Source: Flavobacteriales bacterium UBA2426
GTDB lineage: Bacteria; Bacteroidota; Bacteroidia; Flavobacteriales_F; PHOS-HE28
NCBI GenBank assembly: GCA_002342985.1
Contig: DDRC01000025.1
Location: 1 to 6,900 of the forward strand
Direction of reading: 5' to 3'
DNA: 6,900 nucleotides
Shown piece by piece: positions 1 through 4,383 of this stretch. Every line of letters starts with the position of its first letter. Within the stretch, counting starts at the first letter, position 1. The position numbers and the translations under genes were made by a program. Under the pieces are notes generated by a model, which saw only the letters and a list, made by a program, of their open reading frames with translations, ran no database searches and had not been told where the DNA came from.

Positions 1-1077
1 CGCGCCCTGGGGGTCGAACTTGTTGATGGCGACGAAGGCGGCGAAGTCGAGCATGTCGATCTTCTCCAGCTGCGTGGCCGCGCCGAACTCCGGCGTCATG
101 ATGTAGAGGCTCACATCGCTGTGATCCAGGATCTCGGTGTCGCTCTGGCCGATGCCGCTGGTCTCCAGGATGATCAGGTCGAAGCCCGCGGCCTTCAGGA
201 TGCTCACGGCCTCCTTCACGTGCTTGCTCAGCGCGAGGTTGCTCTGGCGCGTGGCGAGGCTGCGCATGTACACGCGCTCCCCGCGGATGCTGTTCATGCG
301 GATGCGGTCGCCCAGCAGCGCGCCGCCGGTCTTGCGCTTGCTCGGGTCCACGCTGATCACGCCGATCGTCCGCTTCTGTCCTTCCGGGCCAGACCCGGAA
401 TCCAAAATGAAGCGGCGGATCAGCTCGTCCACCATGCTGCTCTTGCCGGCGCCGCCCGTGCCCGTGATGCCCAGGATCGGGGCCTTGTTCGCCTCGGCCT
501 TCTTGTGGATCTCGTCGGCGATCCTGCCGAACACCTCGGGGTGGTTCTCCGCGGTGCTGATCAGCTTGGCGATGGCCGGCCAGTTCTGCGGGCTCAGCTT
601 CTTGGCCTCGCCGTTCACCTTGTCGCTCAGGTCGAAGTCGGCCTTCTCGAGCAGGTCGTTGATCATGCCCTGCAGGCCCATCGCCCGGCCGTCATCCGGG
701 TGGTAGATGCGCGTGATGCCGTAGGTGTGCAGCTCCTCGATCTCGCTGGGCAGGATGGTGCCGCCGCCGCCGCCGAAGATCTTGATGTGACCCGCGCCCT
801 TCTCCTTGAGCAGGTCGTACATGTACTTGAAGTACTCGTTGTGCCCGCCCTGGTAGCTGGTCATGGCGATGGCGTGGGCGTCCTCCTGGATGGCGGTGTT
901 CACCACATCCTCCACGCTGCGGTCGTGCCCCAGGTGGATCACCTCGGCGCCGGTGCTCTGGATGATGCGCCGCATGATGTTGATGGCGGCATCGTGGCCG
1001 TCGAAGAGGGACGCAGCCGTCACAACACGGATCTTGTTCTTCGGAACGTAAGGAGGGGCTTGGACGAAGGTGGACAT
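1..1077 (-). CDS. icmF: IcmF-type fused acyl-CoA mutase (B12 domain + G-protein), 3' part outside window
   Basis: This is the N-terminal 359 residues of a large fused mutase; the C-terminal mutase domain lies beyond the left edge. IcmF proteins interconvert branched and linear acyl-CoAs (isobutyryl/butyryl-CoA and relatives) using adenosylcobalamin, and the built-in MeaB-like GTPase loads and protects the cofactor. Residues 1 to about 140 form the cobalamin-binding domain: DGHDAA at 26-31 carries the cobalt-ligating His28, and a glycine run lies at 102-106. The G domain follows: P-loop GTGGAGKS at 206-213, [15 protein letters not shown], the switch-like ETSGIGQSD and the base-specificity motif NKFD. 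The start ATG at 1077 gives [11 protein letters not shown] and is supported by codon-level conservation with the partial copy at 2463. No Shine-Dalgarno is evident, which is usual in this phylum. A short upstream ORF ends 14 nt before the start. Codons 5-24 use more T-ending codons than the rest of the gene. It could be annotated as a methylmalonyl-CoA mutase family protein; substrate preference cannot be told here. Confidence 0.93.
   Translation of the reverse strand, partial: MSTFVQAPPYVPKNKIRVVTAASLFDGHDAAINIMRRIIQSTGAEVIHLGHDRSVEDVVNTAIQEDAHAIAMTSYQGGHNEYFKYMYDLLKEKGAGHIKIFGGGGGTILPSEIEELHTYGITRIYHPDDGRAMGLQGMINDLLEKADFDLSDKVNGEAKKLSPQNWPAIAKLISTAENHPEVFGRIADEIHKKAEANKAPILGITGTGGAGKSSMVDELIRRFILDSGSGPEGQKRTIGVISVDPSKRKTGGALLGDRIRMNSIRGERVYMRSLATRQSNLALSKHVKEAVSILKAAGFDLIILETSGIGQSDTEILDHSDVSLYIMTPEFGAATQLEKIDMLDFAAFVAINKFDPQGA
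382..400. repeat. Palindromic repeat inside icmF G domain
   Basis: Perfect 7-bp arms (ttccggg at 382-388, cccggaa at 394-400) enclose a 5-nt loop. In the mutase frame the region reads [15 protein letters not shown] (residues 225-239). MeaB-like domains known to me have only a few residues here before the TIGxISVDPS motif, so about six residues appear added. The motif resembles dispersed repeats I have seen in high-GC Bacteroidota sequences; that resemblance is from memory and unverified. Confidence 0.55.
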
Positions 1078-1183
1078 GGTGTCTGCACAGATTATTTGGA
1101 CGTCACAAGCACCAACGACCCGGACCTGCCTGCCGGCAGGCAGGTTTTGTTCTTGGGGACGTAGGGGGCGGCTTGCACGAAGG
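938..1183. repeat. Direct repeat copy A (icmF 5' end and leader, joined to intact gene)
   Basis: 246 bp aligns without gaps to 2324-2569, with 16 mismatches by hand count. Mismatch positions in this copy are 952, 1006, 1009, 1012, 1015, 1018, 1021, 1024, 1027, 1043, 1045, 1051, 1054, 1063, 1133 and 1146. Thirteen of the 14 mismatches within the icmF reading frame are third-position and silent; the one at 1043 makes Pro12 here against Gln12 in copy B. Beyond 1183 copy A lacks three bases (one Thr codon) that copy B has, and similarity falls off but is still recognisable through the upstream promoter region. Confidence 0.95.
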
Positions 1184-1187
1184 ACAT
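1092..1187 (-). pseudogene. Leader mini-ORF: relic of an earlier icmF start (copy A)
   Basis: A 31-codon ORF begins [14 protein letters not shown], which is the icmF N-terminus with Thr3 missing, then continues into unrelated residues starting TCLPAGRSG and ends at TAA (1092-1094). The stop lies 14 nt before the functional icmF ATG at 1077. The icmF-like part covers 14 codons and breaks off exactly where the 22-bp palindrome begins (1145). If transcription starts from the box at 1221-1228, this ORF would be translated first, so it may act as an upstream ORF. More likely it is a scar: a displaced 5' end of the same gene. No RBS is visible. Confidence 0.6.
1124..1145. repeat. 22-bp perfect palindrome in icmF leader (copy A)
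   Basis: Arms acctgcctgcc and ggcaggcaggt are exact reverse complements with no spacer (centre 1134/1135). Its right edge coincides with the point where the outer, displaced icmF start stops matching, so it marks one end of the 68-bp scar at 1078-1145. It could form a strong cruciform or a hairpin in the leader RNA. GCCGGCAGGCAGG-type words are, from memory, dispersed in some Bacteroidota genomes; this is unverified. Confidence 0.8.
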
Positions 1188-1220
1188 CAGGGAGTGCCGG
1201 AGCTGGTTCGCGGCTTGGCG

Positions 1221-1228
1221 CGAAGGTA
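1221..1228 (-). promoter_or_regulatory. Candidate -7 box of the icmF promoter carried with copy A
   Basis: On the minus strand the bases read TACCTTCG, a one-base variant of the Bacteroidota -7 consensus TAnnTTTG. It lies 34 nt upstream of the leader ORF start at 1187; the equivalent box at copy B lies 35 nt from its start. The surrounding 1188-1235 region resembles 2577-2625 imperfectly, so the two look like diverged homologous promoters. A TTG (1241-1243) is present, but only 12 nt away, too close for the usual -33 element. Confidence 0.4.
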
Positions 1229-1256
1229 TCGTGGGTGGACCAACATTGAGTCTGTC

Positions 1257-2246
1257 CTATATCTCGACAGCGTCTAGCTTGGCGCGATTGCAGTCGTAAC
1301 AAGTGAGTCGAATGTTGTGCTCTTCTGAACTCCCGCCCTTTGACACTGGGATAATGTGATCGAATTCAACTTCATCGTCCTGCAGGTGCTTGGTGCATTC
1401 CTGGCACGTGTAGTTGTCTCGGCGAACCACCCGCATCTTTACTTGGAACGGTATGTACCTCCCGCGACGCCGCTTTTCAGAGGTCTCCGTGATGGACTCG
1501 CTAACGAAGAATACGGGGCAAACATGCCCAAAAATGCTACAAGACGCATCGCCCACATTTTCAGGGATGTAATCCGGATGATCATCTGGGTTGAAATCAG
1601 CGACTGACTTTTCGAAATACTTTTTCCGAATCGGGTCCAATGGCTTCCTCGAATCTTCAACACCTGTCTTTACTGTCTGTTCGAGCTTGCTAAGCTTCTC
1701 CTTGATTCTCTTCTTCAGCTCAGGGGTTAGTTTCACCTTTTCGATTTCGTTGAAGACTCTCTTCGCCTCTTCATCCTCGTCTTCATCATGGGGGAATGGC
1801 ACTTTGTATCTTTCAAAGGCCTGATACGGTGTTTGGCAAAGCTCCTGGAGCTCAAGATTCTTTTCAACACCCTCTCTGATGAGCTCTTCATCGCTCATCT
1901 CCCTGAAAATCTCAGGAAGAAGGAATCTCGGATGCTCCTTCATTATTTCCAGTCTCTCCTTCTTCTTGACTAGTTCCTCATCGGAGAGCTGCACAGTACC
2001 GCCCATCATATTGGTGGCCAAGCAAGTCTTCAAGTACTCATTGTGATCAACGGCTGAATCACGCAGCGAGGGCAGAAGCGGGGATTGTTCAACAAATGGG
2101 CCGTAGGGGCAGTACTTCAATTCCCAGCAAGGCTTGCAAACTTGACTAGTCTTCTTCTTCCAAGCTTTCAAAAACTGCTTGTCAGGTAGAGAAGAGTCGA
2201 AGCCGAGCGTCTCCTTGATCGTTGGATGAATCTGCTTCTTCTTCAT
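1257..2246 (-). CDS. HNH endonuclease with extra cysteine motifs, foreign base composition
   Basis: A 329-residue protein with a C-terminal HNH nuclease domain: CQEC at 281-284, [12 protein letters not shown] with Asp296-His297, Asn311, and CYDCN at 316-320. The paired CxxC motifs probably hold a structural zinc, while His297 and Asn311/Asn320 match the metal-dependent nickase/nuclease fold. The N-terminus has a second cysteine cluster, C37-KP-C40-WELKY-C46-PYG, and another pair, C236 and C243, lies in [12 protein letters not shown] just before the HNH domain. These may form another metal site; that is inference. The middle (about 85-225) is charged and probably helical, with an acidic run DEDEDEE. 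The start ATG at 2246 gives MKKKQIHP. Upstream, truncated icmF (copy B) ends 46 nt earlier, so the gene may be read from the native icmF promoter. GC is clearly below the neighbours. The target is unknown; a homing-like role is suggested only by context. Confidence 0.88.
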   Translation of the reverse strand: MKKKQIHPTIKETLGFDSSLPDKQFLKAWKKKTSQVCKPCWELKYCPYGPFVEQSPLLPSLRDSAVDHNEYLKTCLATNMMGGTVQLSDEELVKKKERLEIMKEHPRFLLPEIFREMSDEELIREGVEKNLELQELCQTPYQAFERYKVPFPHDEDEDEEAKRVFNEIEKVKLTPELKKRIKEKLSKLEQTVKTGVEDSRKPLDPIRKKYFEKSVADFNPDDHPDYIPENVGDASCSIFGHVCPVFFVSESITETSEKRRRGRYIPFQVKMRVVRRDNYTCQECTKHLQDDEVEFDHIIPVSKGGSSEEHNIRLTCYDCNRAKLDAVEI

Positions 2247-2292
2247 ACAGTTCTCTTACGAGTGATCAGACTAGCACAAAGGATTGCCCATA

Positions 2293-2463
2293 TCAGCTGG
2301 CGGAGGGCATCATTAGATATTCTATCACCTCGGCGCCCGTGCTCTGGATGATGCGCCGCATGATGTTGATGGCGGCATCGTGGCCGTCGAACAGCGAGGC
2401 GGCGGTGACGACGCGGATCTTGTTCTTCTGGACGTAGGGCGGGGCTTGAACGAAGGTGGACAT
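2293..2463 (-). pseudogene. icmF: Truncated icmF 5' end (copy B), codons 1-47 plus 9 unrelated residues
   Basis: Reading from the ATG at 2463, 47 residues match the intact icmF except Gln for Pro at position 12. The frame then leaves icmF inside codon 47, runs through EYLMMPSAS and stops at TGA (2293-2295). It keeps the cobalamin His28 motif but lacks nearly all of the protein, so it cannot function as a mutase. Its wobble positions are mostly G or C, like the body of icmF downstream of codon 25. This suggests that copy B, not copy A, is the original host 5' end. It could still be translated as a 56-residue peptide ahead of the HNH gene. Confidence 0.85.
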
Positions 2464-2569
2464 GGTGTCTGCACAGATTATTTGGACGTCACAAGCACCA
2501 ACGACCCGGACCTGCCTGTCGGCAGGCAGGTCTTGTTCTTGGGGACGTAGGGGGCGGCTTGCACGAAGG
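2324..2569. repeat. Direct repeat copy B (displaced icmF 5' end and leader)
   Basis: Partner of 938-1183, in the same orientation. The left edge is sharp: sequence before 2324 has no match upstream of codon 47 in icmF. On the right it continues three bases longer than copy A before the leader ATG (2576) and then passes into a diverged promoter region. The non-coding part (2464-2569) differs from copy A at only two positions, whereas codons 5-24 differ at 13. Confidence 0.95.
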
Positions 2570-2576
2570 TGGACAT
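2478..2576 (-). pseudogene. Leader mini-ORF: relic of an earlier icmF start (copy B)
   Basis: A 32-codon ORF begins [15 protein letters not shown] (icmF residues 1-15 with Ala for Pro8), then reads [13 protein letters not shown] and ends at TAA (2478-2480). The 45 bp of icmF-like coding differ from copy B's own icmF start at about five positions, so the two starts are related but not identical. The break after codon 15 abuts the palindrome at 2510-2531. This implies that icmF lost and regained its 5' end once before the HNH event. Confidence 0.6.
2510..2531. repeat. 22-bp palindrome in icmF leader (copy B), one mismatch
   Basis: Same element as 1124-1145, but with T instead of C at 2519, which breaks one pair near the centre. 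Its right edge marks the end of the 68-bp scar (2464-2531). Confidence 0.75.
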
Positions 2577-2610
2577 GGCTATGGCGGCGGGCTGGTGCCC
2601 GGGAGTGGTG

Positions 2611-2637
2611 CGAAGTTACCGGAGGGGCGGGATACAA
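2611..2637 (-). promoter_or_regulatory. Candidate native icmF promoter (upstream of copy B)
   Basis: On the minus strand TAACTTCG (2611-2618) fits the Bacteroidota TAnnTTTG box with one change, and a TTG (2635-2637) lies 16 nt upstream, slightly short of the usual spacing. The box is 35 nt from the leader ATG at 2576. Transcription from here would pass through the leader ORF and truncated icmF into the HNH gene. The TTG falls inside the heptad repeat cluster at 2634-2675. Confidence 0.4.
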
Positions 2638-2734
2638 GTGTCAAGTGACAAGTGGCAAGGGACAAGTGTCAACGGGGCCCCGCAACGCGCCACCTTGATC
2701 CCTTGATACTTGACACTTGCTACTTGAGCCTTGT
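2634..2734. repeat. Inverted clusters of 7-bp repeats
   Basis: From 2634 to 2675 six consecutive heptads follow the pattern n-caagtg: acaagtg, tcaagtg, acaagtg, gcaaggg, acaagtg, tcaacgg. From 2692 to 2734 the complementary words run in reverse orientation: accttga, cccttga, tacttga, cacttgc, tacttga, gccttgt. The 12-bp arms caagtgtcaagt (2635-2646) and acttgacacttg (2708-2719) are perfectly complementary, and the palindrome ggggcccc (2674-2681) lies between the clusters. The block can form a long hairpin or cruciform. There are no spacers, so it is not CRISPR. It may be a dispersed intergenic repeat, or a set of binding sites next to the icmF promoter. Confidence 0.75.
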
Positions 2735-2898
2735 TCTGGCCGCCTTAACGGGCTGTCCGCTGTAGCCGTCTCGTCCCGTACCACATCACCGGCGCTGCGC
2801 GGGCTTCATCCGGTCGCCTGCTCGCTGCACGGTGCTGTTGTCCCGGTCCTTCGCCGGGCTGCCGCTCCCATCCCTGGCGGGGATCACCGTCGCCGCAC
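2735..2898. other. Gene-free stretch, possible dispersed repeat
   Basis: No convincing gene. Two related phrases occur: gggctgtccgctgtagcc (near 2750) and gggctgccgctcccatcc (near 2857), separated by GC-rich sequence. Paired gggctNNCCGCT phrases of this type look like dispersed intergenic repeats, although I cannot confirm copies elsewhere. Open frames cross it but have poor codon use and no recognisable protein. Confidence 0.3.
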
Positions 2899-2906
2899 TA
2901 ACTTTG
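2899..2906 (+). promoter_or_regulatory. -7 box of the hicBA promoter
   Basis: TAACTTTG is an exact match to the Bacteroidota TAnnTTTG element. It lies 27 nt upstream of the hicB ATG at 2934, leaving a short leader. I see no clear TTG at the -33 position. It also marks the hicB start: an in-frame start further upstream would lie before the promoter. Confidence 0.55.
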
Positions 2907-2933
2907 GGCTATTCCCTCAACCACGCCACACCC

Positions 2934-3158
2934 ATGAAGACCACCCGCGAGCTTACCGCGATCATCGAACGCGAAGGCGATGGCTACGTGGCATTGTGTC
3001 CGGAACTGGATGTGGCCAGCCAGGGCGATACGATAGAAGAAGCGCGTGCCAACCTGATCGAGGCACTGGAGTTGTTCTTCGAGACCGCTTCACCCAATGA
3101 AGTGCGCGAACGGCTGCACGAAGAGGTGCTGGTGACGCGTGTGAAAGTGGCGGTGTGA
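2934..3158 (+). CDS. hicB: HicB-family antitoxin
   Basis: A 74-residue protein with the partial RNase H-like fold typical of HicB: the start of the domain reads TAIIEREGDGYVALCPELD (residues 8-26), followed by VASQGDTIEEARANLIEALELFFE. HicB binds and neutralises the HicA mRNA interferase and usually represses its own operon. This one has no added C-terminal helix-turn-helix or ribbon-helix-helix domain; after residue 52 only a short charged tail follows (ERLHEEVLVTRVKVAV). It may therefore act as antitoxin only, or bind DNA through the tail or the complex. The start ATG at 2934 is chosen because a good -7 box lies just upstream and the longer frame's extra residues match nothing. Its stop overlaps the hicA start, as expected for tight coupling. 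The order is antitoxin first. Confidence 0.88.
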   Translation: MKTTRELTAIIEREGDGYVALCPELDVASQGDTIEEARANLIEALELFFETASPNEVRERLHEEVLVTRVKVAV

Positions 3159-3367
3159 TGCGCACCCTGAGTGGACGTGAGGTTTGTGCCATCCTCCGGG
3201 AGCACGGCTTCGATCAGGTTCGTCAGAAAGGCAGCCACATCATCATGCAGAAACAGGTGCCCGGCTCCACGATCACGGTTCCTGTGCCCGATCACAAGGA
3301 GATCCGCATCGGCACCTTGATGTCCATCATTAGGCAAAGCGGGTTGGACAGGTCGCTGTTCGCGTAA
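3158..3367 (+). CDS. hicA: HicA-family toxin (mRNA interferase)
   Basis: A 69-residue double-stranded-RNA-binding-like protein. It opens MRTLSGREVCAILREHGF, then RQKGSHIIM with the catalytic His27 in the KGSH motif, then the strand region VPVPDHKEIRIGTL and a final helix LMSIIRQSG. Length and motif order match HicA toxins, which cleave mRNA and cause growth arrest when HicB is lost. The ATG at 3158 overlaps the hicB stop by one base (TGATG). A GTG at 3155 in the same frame is a less likely start. No defect is visible and His27 is present, so it is probably active. It lies close to the rearranged icmF region but has neighbour-like GC, so nothing shows that it travelled with the HNH unit. Confidence 0.9.
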   Translation: MRTLSGREVCAILREHGFDQVRQKGSHIIMQKQVPGSTITVPVPDHKEIRIGTLMSIIRQSGLDRSLFA

Positions 3368-3400
3368 GCAGCGTTCCTCCCTCCCCGCCCGTCTTATCAC

Positions 3401-3408
3401 TACATTCG
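3401..3408 (+). promoter_or_regulatory. Weak -7-like box before the T9SS protein gene
   Basis: TACATTCG resembles TAnnTTTG with one change. It ends only 6 nt before the ATG at 3415, so a transcript from it would be nearly leaderless. No -33 element is clear. It may be chance. Confidence 0.25.
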
Positions 3409-3414
3409 TTCATC

Positions 3415-4299
3415 ATGCGCGCCAGCCTGTTTGCCTTGCTGCTGCTGCCCCTGCTGGCCTGCGCCCAAAGCTGGTGTCCACCGGGGGCGGAGTGGATATC
3501 CAAGCCACCCATGGGCTGGCCAGTGGAGGGCTACACGCGGGTGTACTATGCTGGGGATACCGTGCTGGGTGGAATGACTGGTCAACGGTTGGCCCGGCAG
3601 CACGCCGAACAGGCATGGGGCAGTCCGAACATTTCCTACAGCTTCGAACCTGCTGCGATGCTCACCGCCTTTTCCAATGGCGTGGTATACATCTGGTCAC
3701 CGGAAGTGGAAACCTGGGATACGCTGTTCTGGTTCGCCGCTCAACCCGGTGATCGATGGCAGAGAGCGCATGATGTACCGATCGAAGGGAACCCGAGCGA
3801 CTGGATCGAAGTGATCGACACGATGACCATCGTCATTGATGACGTTCCGATGCGACGGCTACACGTGGAGCAGGTTTGCGATGGCATCTGGGTGGATTGG
3901 GCCGGCACCATCACCGAGCGCCTCGGCTACGTGACTCCCTTCTATTTCCCAATGGCGTGTTCTTCAGAAAGTGGGATCTGGACCTTACGCTGCTACTCGG
4001 ATGATCAGATCGACTTCGCCTATGGACTGCCGTGTACTATTTTTCTTTCAACGACCTCCATCCTTGAACCGGTCCTTGCCTTATTCCCCAACCCCGGCAC
4101 CACCCACTTCACCCTCGACCTTCCACCCGGCCCCCACACCATCACCCTCTTCGATGCCACGGGCCGCATGGTGCAGCACCAGCGCACCACCGATGCCCGG
4201 CCAGTGATCGCCACGGAAGCACTGCCTGCGGGGGTGTACCGCATCATCGTGCGTGATGAGCAGGGCGCGGCGATGGGCGCGACGTGGGTGAAGGAGTAA
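3415..4299 (+). CDS. Secreted protein with type IX sorting domain, unknown function
   Basis: A 294-residue protein. Residues 1-17 (MRASLFALLLLPLLACA) form a signal peptide, with probable cleavage before Gln18; Cys16 gives a weak lipobox as an alternative. The C-terminal 72 residues (223-294) are a typical T9SS sorting domain: LFPNPGTTHFTLDL, then ITLFDATGRMVQ, and a final ALPAGVYRIIVRDEQG...WVKE. The protein is thus exported by Sec, crosses the outer membrane through the type IX system, and is anchored on the surface or released. The middle (18-222) has several tryptophans and Cys-Pro pairs, and a stretch WDTLFWFAAQPGDRW reminiscent of Bacteroidota extracellular proteins with no assigned role; no catalytic motif is visible. 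It lies 47 nt after hicA and 84 nt before the hydrolase gene on the same strand. Function unrecognised; the secretion route is well supported. Confidence 0.88.
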   Translation: MRASLFALLLLPLLACAQSWCPPGAEWISKPPMGWPVEGYTRVYYAGDTVLGGMTGQRLARQHAEQAWGSPNISYSFEPAAMLTAFSNGVVYIWSPEVETWDTLFWFAAQPGDRWQRAHDVPIEGNPSDWIEVIDTMTIVIDDVPMRRLHVEQVCDGIWVDWAGTITERLGYVTPFYFPMACSSESGIWTLRCYSDDQIDFAYGLPCTIFLSTTSILEPVLALFPNPGTTHFTLDLPPGPHTITLFDATGRMVQHQRTTDARPVIATEALPAGVYRIIVRDEQGAAMGATWVKE

Positions 4300-4383
4300 G
4301 CGGGAGACCGCCGGAGGAGAAGCATAGTCAGGGCCTTCGCCATGACCAGTCGTTACGAAGCAGGATTCTCGCATTCCCCCAGC

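Larger units (their letters stand above)
938..2323 (-). mobile_element. Putative 1386-bp HNH unit carrying a replacement icmF promoter and 5' end
   Basis: The segment equals one period of the direct repeat (offset 1386 bp). Read on the minus strand it contains a 77-nt lead-in, the HNH gene, an icmF-like promoter region, a leader, and icmF codons 1-47 that run in frame into the resident gene. On the other side, copy B of icmF stops matching at 2323/2324, within codon 47. HNH base composition is visibly lower in GC than both flanks. There is no transposase, integrase, terminal inverted repeat or clear short target duplication, so this is not a standard insertion sequence. The boundaries are inferred from where the copies stop matching; the true left crossover could lie anywhere in the near-identical stretch 938-1005 or further into icmF. 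It may have arisen by homology on one side and illegitimate joining on the other. Confidence 0.55.

Noticed and set aside
121..1164. Long plus-strand open frame (347 codons) opposite icmF
   Set aside because: It is the antisense shadow of a strongly supported gene in GC-rich DNA; its translation is low-complexity Ala/Val/Asp/His-rich and has no domain.
1078..1256. Cobalamin riboswitch in the icmF leader
   Set aside because: A B12-dependent enzyme made this worth a look, but I could not find the conserved B12-box core or the extended multi-stem architecture. The leader is explained by duplicated icmF starts and a palindrome.
1257..2323. Group I/II intron or intein carrying the HNH gene
   Set aside because: An intron or intein would interrupt the gene and be flanked by non-duplicated exons. 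Here the 5' end is duplicated, there is no reverse transcriptase, and no intein splicing motifs are present.
938..2569. Composite transposon with the 246-bp repeats as insertion sequences
   Set aside because: The repeats are host gene 5' ends and leader without transposase or terminal inverted repeats.
2293..2637. 114-codon minus-strand ORF as one gene
   Set aside because: Its first 58 codons cross the promoter and leader out of frame with the leader ORF. Only the part from 2463 matches icmF, so the entry is limited to the truncated copy.
2634..2734. CRISPR array
   Set aside because: The repeat unit is 7 bp with no spacers, half of the units are inverted, and no cas genes are nearby.
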